A program made the position numbers and the translations under genes. Below, piece after piece: positions 1 through 8,622 of a DNA stretch of 42,932 nucleotides. This stretch comes from Planctomycetia bacterium (GTDB lineage Bacteria; Planctomycetota; Planctomycetia; Gemmatales; Gemmataceae). The notes beneath the pieces are model-generated. The model ran no database searches. It saw only the letters and a program-made list of their open reading frames with translations, and had not been told where the DNA came from. How positions within the stretch are numbered: position 1 is the first letter of the stretch; each line of letters starts with the position of its first letter. The stretch spans positions 1 through 42,932 of the forward strand of contig SYHD01000234.1 in NCBI GenBank assembly GCA_005799265.1, in the 5' to 3' direction.

Positions 1-1
1 C

Positions 2-118
2 GAAGCGATCCTGCAACTGCGCGCCGATCACCTGAGCGACGATGAGCCGCTCAAAATTTTTTGGCAAACTCGGCAAGCCGAGCAAAACGGACAACGCGCC
101 TACCGCAAGGCCGCGTGA
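2..118 (+). CDS. C-terminal fragment of a gene cut by the window edge; possibly a transposase
   Basis: An open frame enters from the left edge and ends at a TGA at 116-118, giving 38 residues that begin EAILQLRADHLSDDEP and end RAYRKAA. The only composition cue is a basic, aromatic-containing tail. It reminds me of the C-terminal end of ISKra4-like transposases found in planctomycetes, but that is a recollection, not a demonstrated match. No terminal inverted repeat or target duplication could be fixed downstream, because the left half of any element lies outside the window. It could equally be the tail of an unrelated protein. Confidence 0.4.
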   Translation, partial: EAILQLRADHLSDDEPLKIFWQTRQAEQNGQRAYRKAA

Positions 119-486
119 TTACAAACCGTGTCGTACACCCGTACCCCCGTGGTGAGGGTGACGACATCACGAGCCGGAAGCGAGTATTGTAAACATATGT
201 CCACACAACAAGGTAATGAAGTAATATTTTCTTAACACAGGATGCTTGCGGGACTCACAAGGAATCGGCGATTTGAATTGCAATTGCAGCCCAGCCGCAA
301 TTATTCGGTCATTCCTGGAAATTTCCTGAATAAGCAATGAGCCGCAAGTCGAAACACGTTCATTTTTTGGTCAAAGCAAGAATTTTTTCATTTCTCTGAA
401 AGATTCCACCGCTTACTGCCATTCCTTATTGTCTCTCAATCTTGGAGACGCAATCCTAGGTTCTTTTTTCTGAAAAGGAGATTCTC
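119..486. other. AT-rich intergenic leader
   Basis: This stretch holds no convincing gene. From about 185 to 480 it is clearly richer in A and T than the surrounding coding DNA, with runs such as taatattttcttaacaca. It ends in a strong Shine-Dalgarno (AAGGAG, 475-480) six bases before the ATG at 487. It probably carries the promoter of the small secreted protein, but I could not place a convincing -35/-10 pair. If the left fragment is a transposase, the right end of that element should lie in the first part of this region. Confidence 0.4.
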
Positions 487-879
487 ATGGTCCGATTCCT
501 CGTTCTGTCCTTGTCCCTTATGCTAACTGCACAAGCCGCCCCGGCGTTCGGCCAGGTGACCTCAATTACCGTCAAGGAGACTTTCTCCAACGGTAACATC
601 GTGTCGGCCGTGTGTTCCGTGGGAAAAAACGACCAAGTCAGCGGGACGGGGATTTATTCGGGCACAAACCCCCGCAACGGGTATAAGTGGAAGTACCCGT
701 TTACCATTAACAAGTTTTCGAGCGCCTCAGGGAAGATCATTCTAACTGGGACTCTCGATGGCGTGGGATACCCGGTTACGCTGACGGCTAGCGTTCCGAA
801 CGGCCCCGCGTCATTCGCCTATGCCGTGAAAGGAGTGACCTATTCTTATTCTGGAACGGGGACGGTTACGCTCAAGTGA
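487..879 (+). CDS. Small secreted protein of unknown function
   Basis: A 130-residue protein starting with a typical Sec signal peptide: MVRF, a hydrophobic core of about 15 residues, then AAPAFGQ, with cleavage likely near residue 22. The mature part of about 108 residues is rich in Ser, Thr, Gly, Val and Tyr. Alternating hydrophobic residues suggest an all-beta fold. There is one Cys (in SAVCSVG), so no internal disulfide. I do not recognise a family. The start is well supported by AAGGAG six bases upstream. The gene stands alone after an AT-rich leader and faces the haemoglobin operon, from which it is separated by a long inverted repeat. Export is inferred from the signal peptide only. 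Confidence 0.7.
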   Translation: MVRFLVLSLSLMLTAQAAPAFGQVTSITVKETFSNGNIVSAVCSVGKNDQVSGTGIYSGTNPRNGYKWKYPFTINKFSSASGKIILTGTLDGVGYPVTLTASVPNGPASFAYAVKGVTYSYSGTGTVTLK

Positions 880-926
880 CCAATCGTGCTCTCGCCCGTG
901 CCGAGTTGCCAAGATCGCCTAAATAG

Positions 927-1011
927 GAGGGTACGTCAAGCGTAGTCGCGCCGACGCACTATTCATCGCAGACAAATGGTGCGTCGGCGCGACTACGCTT
1001 GACGCACCCTA
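927..1011. repeat. Long inverted repeat between convergent genes
   Basis: Perfect 26-base arms at 934-959 and 979-1004 are separated by a 19-base loop. With one mismatch the pairing extends outward through agggt/accct, to about 31 bases per arm. Both arms read as GTGCGTCGGCGCGACTACGC or its complement. The element lies between the 3' ends of the secreted protein gene and the haemoglobin gene, so its transcript could act as a bidirectional terminator. There is no T-tract, and the arm length is more typical of a dispersed palindromic element than of a simple terminator. Confidence 0.8.
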
Positions 1012-1033
1012 CACCGTTGGGCAATTCATTTCT

Positions 1034-1432
1034 TTAGACGCCTTGAGTCGGCTGCTTGAGCACAATCTCATTCTTCGTGCTTTCCACGATGGCCACCAAT
1101 TCGCTCTGCTCCAAGGCTGGAATCTTGAACTTGGCAAAGCAGTCGCGCAGATCCTTCATGAACGCCTGCCATTCCCCTTCAGTGATGGCGAGATGGTTGT
1201 GCGAATCGAACATGCTCTTGCCGGTGTACTTCTGCGGGCCTCCGGTCGCCCAGCAGACCATCTCGGTGACCAGGTACTTGAACCCGGCCGGCGGCACCTT
1301 GTGGTGGGCCTCATCCACTTTCGGATTGGCGTTAAGAATGGGATTGCGCATGACGCGGTCAATGAAGTCATCCACCACGGTCGCGATGGCATAGACGCCC
1401 CCAAGACGTTCATAAAGTGCAACTGGCGGCAT
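1034..1432 (-). CDS. Group I-type truncated haemoglobin
   Basis: A 132-residue haem protein of the 2-over-2 globin fold, expected to bind O2 or NO in the cytoplasm. The family signature is clear: YERLGGVYAIATVVDDF in helices A-B, then WATGGPQKYTGKSM, and SHNHLAITEGEW around the proximal histidine (H78). The B10 position, usually Tyr in NO-detoxifying members, reads as Ile (residue 24), so ligand handling may differ. I chose the ATG at 1432 over an ATG 33 bases upstream because AGGGGG lies seven bases before it. It is the last gene of a minus-strand operon after cysH and an Rrf2 regulator, with 29 bases between it and the regulator. That context suggests regulation tied to sulfur or redox state. 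Confidence 0.85.
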   Translation of the reverse strand: MPPVALYERLGGVYAIATVVDDFIDRVMRNPILNANPKVDEAHHKVPPAGFKYLVTEMVCWATGGPQKYTGKSMFDSHNHLAITEGEWQAFMKDLRDCFAKFKIPALEQSELVAIVESTKNEIVLKQPTQGV

Positions 1433-1461
1433 AACGATTCCCCCTTGATGGAATATCACGG

Positions 1462-1896
1462 TCAAATTTGATACGAGATCGCACTGCGTTGATGGGCCTG
1501 CTTGACGAGTTCGTCAAGCGTGATCTCGGCCAGGCGCGATTGTTCGCGGTCTTGTGCTTCCTGCAACCCGGAGCTGAGGACCTGCACGACCGGCGTCCCA
1601 AATAGTCCACTCAACGCCGAGGGCGCCGGCGGCGGCGGCTGATCGATCGCGTGGACGATATCCGCCAGACTTATCTGTCCAGGCGGCTTGGCCAACAAAT
1701 ATCCCCCCGTCGCGCCGCGCGTGCTCTCCACAAGCCCGGCGCCCTTCAATTGCAGAAGTATTTGCACGAGAAAACGCTGCGACATGCCGTGCTTGTCGGC
1801 AATGCGCTTCAGATGAACCGGATTGGGATCGTCATTACTGCACGCGAGATCCACCATCGCCACACACGCATACTGAGCTTTGGCCGACAGGCGCAT
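1462..1896 (-). CDS. Rrf2-family transcriptional regulator without an Fe-S cysteine cluster
   Basis: A 144-residue Rrf2-type regulator. The N-terminal winged helix is plain (MRLSAKAQYACVAMVDLA, then the helix-turn-helix LKRIADKHGMSQRFLVQILL and the wing RGATGGYLLAKP). IscR and NsrR hold a 2Fe-2S cluster on three Cys in the middle of the protein. Here that stretch (DQPPPPAPSALSGLFG) has no Cys, and the only two are at residues 11 and 19. In this it resembles CymR/RrfA-type members that control cysteine metabolism through a protein partner. The start at 1896 has AAGGAAG upstream and lies 17 bases after cysH. Likely targets are this operon and other sulfur genes, which is inference from context. 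Confidence 0.85.
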   Translation of the reverse strand: MRLSAKAQYACVAMVDLACSNDDPNPVHLKRIADKHGMSQRFLVQILLQLKGAGLVESTRGATGGYLLAKPPGQISLADIVHAIDQPPPPAPSALSGLFGTPVVQVLSSGLQEAQDREQSRLAEITLDELVKQAHQRSAISYQI

Positions 1897-1913
1897 GTCA
1901 ATCTTCCTTTGCC

Positions 1914-2639
1914 TCAGATGCCGCTGCCGCTCTGGTGTTCGACGACATGCAGGCCGCACTCTTTTTTGCCTGTACCGCGCCAGCGTCCCGCGCGTTCGTC
2001 TTCGCCTTCGCCGACCGGGGCGGTGCAAGGCCAGCAGCCGATGCTCGGATAGCCCTCGTTGTGCAGCGGGTTGTACGGCACGTCATGCTTTGTGATGAAG
2101 GCCCACACATCCTTCTTCGTCCAGTCGAGGAGCGGATTGATCTTCACGAGATCGAACTTCGGATCCCACTGGACGAGCGACGCCTTGCCGCGCTCGCCGG
2201 TCTGGTCCTTGCGGATGGCGCTGATCCATGCCTCATAGCCGACCACCGCTTTGCGCAACGGCAAGATCTTGCGATCAAGGCAGCACTGATCGGGCCGAAT
2301 GACGTACAACGGGCCGCCATGTTCCGCCTCGTACTCCGGCACGGTCGTCGCGGCGCGGACGTACTCGACTTCGATGCCATAGCGCGTCTTGATCCGTTCG
2401 CGCAGCTCCAGGGTCTCTGCGAACTGGTAGCCGGTTTCGAGATTGAAAATGCGCACGCGCGGTTCTATTTCGGCGAGCATGTGGATGATGCAGTTGCCTT
2501 CGGGGCCAAACGCAGTCGCCATCGTCAGCTTCGGATAGAATGCTCGCACCGCCCAGCGTAGAATGACCTCGGGCGGCTGCCCTTCCAGTTCATGGCACGC
2601 GGCCGCGATCTGCTCGGTCGTGAAATGTTGGTCGCTCAT
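1914..2639 (-). CDS. cysH: Phosphoadenylyl/adenylyl-sulfate reductase, 4Fe-4S type
   Basis: A 241-residue assimilatory sulfonucleotide reductase that converts APS (or PAPS) to sulfite with thioredoxin. Family marks are the nucleotide-binding segment TMATAFGPEGNCIIHML, the cysteine pair in DQCCLDRK, the second pair in GCWPCTAP, and the catalytic Cys in KKECGLH near the C-terminus. The CC...CxxC set binds a 4Fe-4S cluster and is characteristic of enzymes that use APS directly; PAPS-only enzymes lack it. The start at 2639 is supported by GAGGA upstream; an ATG 72 bases further up has no ribosome site. It is the first gene of the operon with the Rrf2 regulator and globin, and is divergent from mobA. 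Confidence 0.93.
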   Translation of the reverse strand: MSDQHFTTEQIAAACHELEGQPPEVILRWAVRAFYPKLTMATAFGPEGNCIIHMLAEIEPRVRIFNLETGYQFAETLELRERIKTRYGIEVEYVRAATTVPEYEAEHGGPLYVIRPDQCCLDRKILPLRKAVVGYEAWISAIRKDQTGERGKASLVQWDPKFDLVKINPLLDWTKKDVWAFITKHDVPYNPLHNEGYPSIGCWPCTAPVGEGEDERAGRWRGTGKKECGLHVVEHQSGSGI

Positions 2640-2667
2640 CGAGATCCTCAAAATATCGCCGAGTATC

Positions 2668-2695
2668 CTTATCATCATAATAGTGTATTCGTCAA
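2668..2695 (-). promoter_or_regulatory. Candidate sigma70-type promoter for cysH
   Basis: On the minus strand TTGACG (2695-2690) and GATAAG (2673-2668) are separated by 16 bases, matching the sigma70 consensus at 5 of 6 and 4 of 6 positions. Transcription would start near 2661, leaving a leader of about 22 bases with GAGGA before the cysH ATG. The 84-base region between cysH and mobA is AT-rich and must also serve mobA. An Rrf2 operator could overlap it, but I did not identify one. Confidence 0.35.
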
Positions 2696-2723
2696 TCCAT
2701 GTGAACCTCAATCGGCATTTTTT

Positions 2724-3332
2724 ATGCTAAGAGTTGGCGGGATCGTGCTTTGTGGCGGATTGAGTAGTCGAATGGGCCGACCCAAAGCGTGGCTGCCCTT
2801 CGGCGAGGAATTCATGCTGCCGCGCGTCGTGCGGCTGCTGTCGGAAGCGGTCACGCCGATCGTTGTCGTCGCCGCCGTCGGACAAGAACTGCCGACGTTG
2901 CCCGGCGATGTCGAAGTTGTTTTGGACGAAGAGCGCACCCGTGGGCCGCTGCAAGGTCTGGCCGCGGGATTGGCGGCGCTGGCGGGGCGTGTGGATGCAG
3001 CGTTCGCGTCGAGCTGTGACGTGCCTTTCCTGCGTTCAGCGTTTGTCAAGCGCATGATTGAGCTGGTCGGAGCGCACCAGATTTGCGTTCCGAAGGTTGG
3101 CGATTTTCACCATCCGCTCGCCGCCGTCTATCGCTTGGAAGTGCTCGCCGCAGTGCGTTCGCTGTTGGAAGCGGATCGTTTGCGTCCAATGTTTCTTTTC
3201 GATGCCGTGCCAACGCGCGTGGTCAGCGCGGACGAGTTGCACGGCGTAGATGCGACCTTGGAGAGCCTGCGCAACCTGAATACGCCCGAGGACTACGCGG
3301 CCGCGCTGCGTGATCTGAAACATATTGAGTAG
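2724..3332 (+). CDS. mobA: Molybdenum cofactor guanylyltransferase (MobA-like)
   Basis: A 202-residue nucleotidyltransferase that would attach GMP to molybdopterin to make the bis-MGD cofactor. The N-terminus carries the family loop VLCGGLSSRMGRPKAWLPFG. Next come a metal-binding Asp in SSCDVPFL and the C-terminal NLNTPEDY that closes most MobA proteins. The ATG at 2724 places the Rossmann strand at residues 4-9 as in the family; a longer in-frame start at 2592 would run through the cysH start region. The ribosome site is weak. No molybdoenzyme or other moa/moe gene is in view. A related GT-A nucleotidyltransferase (for example MocA) is the alternative; the GGLSSRMG loop favours MobA. Confidence 0.85.
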   Translation: MLRVGGIVLCGGLSSRMGRPKAWLPFGEEFMLPRVVRLLSEAVTPIVVVAAVGQELPTLPGDVEVVLDEERTRGPLQGLAAGLAALAGRVDAAFASSCDVPFLRSAFVKRMIELVGAHQICVPKVGDFHHPLAAVYRLEVLAAVRSLLEADRLRPMFLFDAVPTRVVSADELHGVDATLESLRNLNTPEDYAAALRDLKHIE

Positions 3333-3529
3333 CATGTCTGCCGTATTTGCCGATTCTGCTTGGTTTTCGCTTTCTGCCATCAGTGCCGAATTTCGGACCT
3401 TTGCCACATATTCGCTACAGTCCGCTTCTTCTGCCGTCCGATGAAAGCGGTACTGGATCGCCACGCTCGCCGGAACCGTCGTTAATCGCCAAGTCTGCTG
3501 GACTTTTGCGTTCAGAGGAAAAACTCGGC

Positions 3530-5950
3530 ATGTTCAAGGATTTGGGGTTCTTCGCGGCCAGCCGATCCTGGATCGTCTGCGCCGTTTGGCTGGCCCTCGG
3601 CGTCGGGCTGTCGATAATCGCCCCCGCATGGGACACGCGCACGCAAGACGACGATATCCGTTTCGTGCCGGATCGCTTCACCAGCGTGCGCGCGCATCGT
3701 CTTCTGGAGAAAGCGTTCAAGCAAGACGTATTTGCCAGCCGGGCGGTGTTCGCTATCGAACGCGAAGAAGAGCCGCTCACGCCGGAAGATTTTCAACTCG
3801 TCGAGGATCTGGTTCAGGACCTCGAGAAACTTCGCTCCACTGAGCCGGAATTGAAGATCGGCAAGATCGACTGCTTCCAAAGCGGTCTGGTCGGCTGGCG
3901 CATGATCAGCGCCGATCAACAGTGCACCCTCATTCAGGTCTCGCTCGAAACGCCCTACCTGGCGAATGCCACGCAAAACGCCGTCGAGCGCATGGACAGC
4001 GTCGTCAAGCGGCGGCTCGGCACCAAGCCCTTGCCTGGACTGGAAGTCCACACGACCGGTTCGGCGGGCATCGGCCGCGACTTGACGAAAGCGACCGGCG
4101 ACAGCCTCGACCACACGACTTATGCGACCGTGATACTCGTGATCGTCGTGCTGCTGTGCGTCTATCGCGCGCCGCTCCTGGCGCTCGTGCCGCTTGCCAG
4201 CATCGCCATTTCGGTGTTCGTGTCGCTCAAACTGCTCGCGCTCATGACACTGATACCAGGCGTGCATCTCGTCAATATCAGCAAGATCTTCGCGATCGTG
4301 ATCCTGTACGGCGCCGGCACCGATTACTGTTTGTTCCTGGTGAGCCGCTATCGCGAAGAACTCGCGGCGGGCCTGCCCACGGTCGAGGCGTTGACCCGTT
4401 CCGTCGGCGGCGTCGGCGAGGCGCTGGCGGCCAGCGCCGGCACGGTGATGGTCGGCCTCGGCCTGATGGCGCTCGCGGAATTCGCCAAGGTGCGCTACGC
4501 GGGGCCGGCGATCGCCCTCAGCCTCGGCGTCGCGCTGGCAGCTTCCTTGACGCTGACGCCGGCGTTCCTGAGCATCCTGGGCCGTTTCGTCTTCTGGCCC
4601 GGCAATCCTCCCAGGGCCGATTTCCGTGCACGCCTTCTCGATGACAAGAACATTCGCGACAAGGGGGTCTGGGAATCGATCAGCCGCGGCGTCGCGAAAC
4701 ATCCGATCGCCATCTGGTGCGCGGCCGCCTTGTTCCTGACGCCGTTTGTCATCATCGGCCTGCGCGTCCAGCCCAACTATCGCGCCACGGGCGAGCTCAA
4801 CCCGAAATGCGCGAGCCTCAAGGGCCTGGCGGCGATCCAGCGCCACTTCACTGCCGGCGAGATCGGCCCGGTCACCGTCCTATTGACCTCGGCGCACGAC
4901 TGGACCAGCCCGCTCGGCCAGCGTGAACTCGAACGCCTGAGCGTCGGCTTTCGCTCCCTCGATGGCGTCGCCGAGGTCCGTTCCCTCGTGCAACCCGTCG
5001 GCATCCCCTGGTTCGAAGCCAATCCCGACCCGAACGACAAGGGACTCTTCAACCAACTCCTCATGCTCATCGACCCGCTTCTGAAGTCCTGGCACGCCGA
5101 TGTCATCAATGAAGCGCGCTCGCACTACGTCGCCAAGATCGACGCCCCGAATCCGGCCGCCGGCAAACCCGATGTCGTCCATGTCACAAGACTCGAAGTA
5201 ATTCTCAAGACCGATCCCTTCGATCCCGCCAGCGTCAAAACGCTCAACCTGCTGCAAACCTGGTTGCGCACCGATTCCAAACAGTACAACCTCCTGGGCG
5301 AAGACATTCAGGCCGAGTGCTACGGCATCACCGCCATCGGCAAGGACCTGGCCGACGTCACCGAGAGCGATCGCTTCCGCGTCAACGGCTTCGTGCTGGC
5401 GGCGATCCTCCTGATCCTTTTGCTGCTCGTGCGCCGCGTCTGGCTCGCCTGCTATCTGCTCGTGACGGTGCTGGCGAGCTACTACGCCGCCCTGGGTGCG
5501 ACGGCGCTGGCGGGCTATTTCTGGACCGGCAGCCTCCTCTTGCAAGTTGATTGGCGCGTGCCGTTCTTCCTGTTTACGATCCTGGTGGCCGTCGGCGAGG
5601 ACTACAACATCTTGCTAATGGCGCGAGCTCTCGAAGAACGCAAGAAGCACGGCCCCGTCGAAGGCATGCGCCGCGCCCTGGCCAAGACCGGCGGCGCCAT
5701 CACCTCGTGCGGCATCATCATGGCCGGCACGTTCGCCACCCTGATGCTCGCCGGGCTCAACACGCTCATGCAGATCGGCTTCGCGCTGGCGTTCGGAGTG
5801 CTCATCGACACCTTCATCGTTCGGCCGTTCCTGGTCCCGGCCTGCGCGATGCTGATGTGGAGCAGCCCGAAGGAAGAGGAGCCGGCGGAGGCGAAGAAAG
5901 ACGATGACGACGAAATGTCGCTGGAAGAGATGCTCAAAATGGTTGCGTGA
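3530..5950 (+). CDS. MMPL/RND-superfamily membrane transporter
   Basis: An 806-residue inner-membrane protein of the MMPL branch of RND transporters. The layout is classic and duplicated: one N-terminal helix (SWIVCAVWLALGVGLSIIAP), a large extracytoplasmic domain, a five- to six-helix block with GAGTDYCLFLVSRYREEL, then the same plan again with VGEDYNILLMARALEERKKH. The GTDY and EDYN acidic positions fit the proton-relay sites of the family. The C-terminus is a charged tail (KKDDDDEMSLEEMLKM) facing the cytoplasm. The start at 3530 has AGAGGAA upstream. An upstream open stretch to 3347 is rejected because it lacks transporter-like sequence. The substrate cannot be told; lipids or hydrophobic compounds are usual for the family. 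Confidence 0.9.
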   Translation: MFKDLGFFAASRSWIVCAVWLALGVGLSIIAPAWDTRTQDDDIRFVPDRFTSVRAHRLLEKAFKQDVFASRAVFAIEREEEPLTPEDFQLVEDLVQDLEKLRSTEPELKIGKIDCFQSGLVGWRMISADQQCTLIQVSLETPYLANATQNAVERMDSVVKRRLGTKPLPGLEVHTTGSAGIGRDLTKATGDSLDHTTYATVILVIVVLLCVYRAPLLALVPLASIAISVFVSLKLLALMTLIPGVHLVNISKIFAIVILYGAGTDYCLFLVSRYREELAAGLPTVEALTRSVGGVGEALAASAGTVMVGLGLMALAEFAKVRYAGPAIALSLGVALAASLTLTPAFLSILGRFVFWPGNPPRADFRARLLDDKNIRDKGVWESISRGVAKHPIAIWCAAALFLTPFVIIGLRVQPNYRATGELNPKCASLKGLAAIQRHFTAGEIGPVTVLLTSAHDWTSPLGQRELERLSVGFRSLDGVAEVRSLVQPVGIPWFEANPDPNDKGLFNQLLMLIDPLLKSWHADVINEARSHYVAKIDAPNPAAGKPDVVHVTRLEVILKTDPFDPASVKTLNLLQTWLRTDSKQYNLLGEDIQAECYGITAIGKDLADVTESDRFRVNGFVLAAILLILLLLVRRVWLACYLLVTVLASYYAALGATALAGYFWTGSLLLQVDWRVPFFLFTILVAVGEDYNILLMARALEERKKHGPVEGMRRALAKTGGAITSCGIIMAGTFATLMLAGLNTLMQIGFALAFGVLIDTFIVRPFLVPACAMLMWSSPKEEEPAEAKKDDDDEMSLEEMLKMVA

Positions 5951-5986
5951 GCCTCGCGCTCGTTTACGGTTCCGCGCGGTCGCACC

Positions 5987-6403
5987 CTACGTGAGATTGC
6001 CCGGCCCAAAAGCATCCGGCAGCAGTTCCGCTAGCCGCTTCTTCAACACATCCGGCCCATCGCAAACGCTGACGATCAACACCTCTGGTCCGAACTCGTT
6101 GATCACCTGCCGACACGCCCCGCACGGAGCGGACGGCGTCGGCGTGGGCGTGTAAATGACGACGGCCTTGATCGTCTTCTTCCCCTGAGCGACCATCTGG
6201 AAGACGGCATTGCGCTCGGCACAGATCGTCAAGCCGTAGGACGCGTTCTCGACGTTGCAGCCCGCGAAGATGTCGGCCGTGTCCGTCAGGATGGCCGCCC
6301 CGACTGGGAACTGGCTGTAGGGGCTATAGGTGTTTTTGCTTGCTGCCTTGGCGCGGGCAATCAGTTCGTCAAGGGTCGCAGCGGAGAAATCGGTCACGGG
6401 CAT
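5987..6403 (-). CDS. cdd: Cytidine deaminase
   Basis: A 138-residue zinc enzyme converting cytidine and deoxycytidine to the uridine forms in pyrimidine salvage. Motifs are complete: SPYSQFPVGAAIL, the substrate loop GCNVENASYGLTICAERNAV containing the CAE zinc/catalytic triad, and PCGACRQVINEF with the two remaining zinc cysteines. The short length and Cys ligand set mark the homotetrameric class. The start at 6403 follows GGAGG at good spacing. The same frame stays open far upstream through the transaminase gene, but that is a shadow frame. It lies 35 bases after the transaminase gene on the same strand and is probably co-transcribed. Confidence 0.95.
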   Translation of the reverse strand: MPVTDFSAATLDELIARAKAASKNTYSPYSQFPVGAAILTDTADIFAGCNVENASYGLTICAERNAVFQMVAQGKKTIKAVVIYTPTPTPSAPCGACRQVINEFGPEVLIVSVCDGPDVLKKRLAELLPDAFGPGNLT

Positions 6404-6438
6404 GATCCTCCGCGCGCGAGACATGAACACACATCGGC

Positions 6439-7290
6439 TCACTTCAAGAACGCCCGCACCTTCTCCGTGTAGATCGCCTGCAAACGGCGCGTCAACGCTC
6501 CCGGCTGACCGCTCTTGATCGGTTTGCCGTCCACGTTCACGATCGGCAGCACCTCGCACGTCGTGCCAACCAGGAACAACTCGTCCACCTCGACCAGCTC
6601 CTTGCGCTGCAGATTGCGCTCGACGACCTCGATCTTCCCTTCGTGCGCCAACTTCAACGTGTAGCCGCGCGTGATGCTCGGCAAGACGTTGGCCTTGAGC
6701 GGCGTCGTGTGCAGTTGCCCGTTCTTGACGGCGAAAAACGTGCTGTGCGACGCCTCGGTCAGCGTTCCGTCCGGCAAATAGAGGATCGCCTCCACGCACC
6801 CGGCCTCGCTGGACGCCTGGTTCGCCAGGACGTTGCCGAGCAAGTTCGTGGACTTGATGTCCGCGCGATGCCAGCGCAGATCGGGATAGGTGACGACGCT
6901 GCACCCGGTCTCGCACAACGGGCGATACGTGTCGGCGTATTCCTGCACCCACAGCAATTCGAGCGGCGCGATGTCCTTCGGAAACGAATGCTTGCGCGGC
7001 GCCGCCCCGCGCGTCACTTGCAGATACACCATCGATTCGCCGAAGCCACCCGCCTTGATCGTCTCGTGCATGCGCCGGCGCAACTTCGGCATGTCGACGC
7101 CGGTGATGCGGATCTCGCGCAGGCTGCGCTCGAAGCGGTCGAAGTGCTCGTCCTCCAGCCACGGTTTGCCCTGGTAGATGCGCAGCACCTCGTACACCGC
7201 GTCGCCGAAGAGAAAGCCGCGGTCGAGCGGCGAGATCGTCACCTGGTCGAGCGGCATGATCGTGCCGTTGAGGTTCGCGAGCGGGTTCAT
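6439..7290 (-). CDS. Class IV PLP aminotransferase, D-amino-acid transaminase type
   Basis: A 283-residue fold-type IV pyridoxal-phosphate enzyme. The N-terminal half has SPLDRGFLFGDAVYEVLRIY, and the PLP lysine lies in DIKSTNLLGNVLA. TEASHSTFFAVKNGQL and LVGTTCEVLPIVNVDG complete the cofactor pocket. The combination RGFLFGDAVYEV plus DIKSTNLL resembles D-alanine aminotransferase (Dat) more than the longer branched-chain enzymes, so a role in D-Ala/D-Glu supply for the cell wall is likely. Branched-chain aminotransferase or aminodeoxychorismate lyase remain alternatives. The ATG at 7290 is the conserved start position, although the ribosome site is poor. cdd follows after 35 bases. Confidence 0.85.
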   Translation of the reverse strand: MNPLANLNGTIMPLDQVTISPLDRGFLFGDAVYEVLRIYQGKPWLEDEHFDRFERSLREIRITGVDMPKLRRRMHETIKAGGFGESMVYLQVTRGAAPRKHSFPKDIAPLELLWVQEYADTYRPLCETGCSVVTYPDLRWHRADIKSTNLLGNVLANQASSEAGCVEAILYLPDGTLTEASHSTFFAVKNGQLHTTPLKANVLPSITRGYTLKLAHEGKIEVVERNLQRKELVEVDELFLVGTTCEVLPIVNVDGKPIKSGQPGALTRRLQAIYTEKVRAFLK

Positions 7291-7499
7291 GGTTATTTTT
7301 CGAGCTTGGTGGTATTGGATTTCCAGTTGATGTTTGTATTCCGTGCGCGTCAATGTGCCAGAGAGCCATAGCCTGGCTGGCAAAAGCCCGGCACTGACGG
7401 CATAGAACGGATTGCTCGTGCATTACACGATTGTCATCTTCGGCCACGAAGTGCGCCATCCGTGCCGATCAAGGATTCGCAGACTCTTCAATCCAGTGC

Positions 7500-8396
7500 C
7501 TATGGCTCGTCGCCGGCGGGAGTGATGGCGGCGCGCCAGGCGGTGAGCCCGATGCCCGCGCTGACGCCGCGCGCGCTGGCGTCCGCCATGAGTACGCTCA
7601 TGAGAGTGTGCGGCGTAGCGGCGTTTGACGTGGAGTTGATGCAGGCGGCGGGGGCCGGCTGAACTTGGAAGGTGGTGTTAACGTTGGTGTTGACCCAGAT
7701 CAGGCCGGGGCCAGGCGGCGTGCTGGCGGCATAGTAGACGATCGGGGCATTGCCAGTGACGCCGGCGCCGTTGCCCCAGGTGCGCACTTCGCCTTTGGGG
7801 CCGCAAATCGCGTAGCGTTCGCAGGCCATCATCGTGTTCGAGGTTCCGTCCGAAAAGGTGCCGGGCATGACCGGCGGATTGCAATCGTCGCCAAATACCT
7901 GGCCGTTGAAGCTGTAGCTGGTGATCGCGAAGCCGGGCCCGCTCGCGAGCGGCGTGGAGGAATGCGTCGTGGGATCCCCTCCCAGCGAAGGATCGCTCGG
8001 ACAGATGTAGATCCGGGGAGTGGGTTTCTGGGACGGGCCATTCCACTGATTGCTGGCCGTCTTGCCGTTCCACTCTTGCATGAACCCGGTCAGATCAAGG
8101 AATGGCAGGAGATAGAATTGCACGGTTCCGTCAAAATTCGACGCAGGCGCGGCAGGGCTAAACGCGTCGACTGATGGGTAGCCCCGCTCATGAAAGCGCG
8201 GCATGCGCTTGTAGACATCATGGGCGGAATGGCAGGCGATGCCGATTTGCTTCAGATGGTTGAGACATTGCATGCGCGCTGCGGCCGTGCGGACCCTCTG
8301 TACGGCTGGCACCAGAATCGCGATCAAAATCGCGATGATGGCGATCACCACGAGCAGCTCGATGAGCGTGAATGCACGCCGGTTTGCTGAGCACAT
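7500..8396 (-). CDS. DUF1559 prepilin-like protein with type IV pilin N-terminus
   Basis: A 298-residue protein of the DUF1559 family, greatly expanded in planctomycetes. It opens with the class III-like prepilin signal [19 protein letters not shown], where cleavage before Phe and the Glu five residues on are typical. The usual [19 protein letters not shown] helix follows. The middle is a globular beta region with [23 protein letters not shown] and [16 protein letters not shown]. It ends in [23 protein letters not shown], a variant of the family's HX9DG-like end. It is probably processed by a prepilin peptidase and displayed at the cell surface; its function is unknown. The start at 8396 is set by the signal. 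Neighbours give no functional hint. Confidence 0.93.
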   Translation of the reverse strand: MCSANRRAFTLIELLVVIAIIAILIAILVPAVQRVRTAAARMQCLNHLKQIGIACHSAHDVYKRMPRFHERGYPSVDAFSPAAPASNFDGTVQFYLLPFLDLTGFMQEWNGKTASNQWNGPSQKPTPRIYICPSDPSLGGDPTTHSSTPLASGPGFAITSYSFNGQVFGDDCNPPVMPGTFSDGTSNTMMACERYAICGPKGEVRTWGNGAGVTGNAPIVYYAASTPPGPGLIWVNTNVNTTFQVQPAPAACINSTSNAATPHTLMSVLMADASARGVSAGIGLTAWRAAITPAGDEP

Positions 8397-8622
8397 GAGC
8401 GGACTCTCGATGGGAGTACGGTAGATGGAGACGATGGACGATTGTGTGCGCGATGGCGCGCCAACTTCGCAATGAACTGACAATTGCAATACGCTTTCGC
8501 ACGAATGATGGTTCGGCCTGAAGCAAGGTTGTTAGATTGGAGCGCAGATTGAAGGAGGATGTTACCTGAAAGGCGAGGATTCCGCAAACAGAATCCGCTC
8601 TGGCAAGAAGATTTGACCTACC

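Noticed and set aside
3512..4846. Long open frame on the minus strand, opposite the MMPL transporter
   Set aside because: The plus-strand frame has clear membrane segments and family motifs. The antisense product is a compositional by-product (Asp/Arg/Gln/His-rich) with no recognisable domain.
5987..7459. A single minus-strand frame suggesting cytidine deaminase fused to an upstream domain
   Set aside because: The upstream part is an out-of-frame reading of the transaminase gene. cdd has its own start at 6403 with GGAGG.
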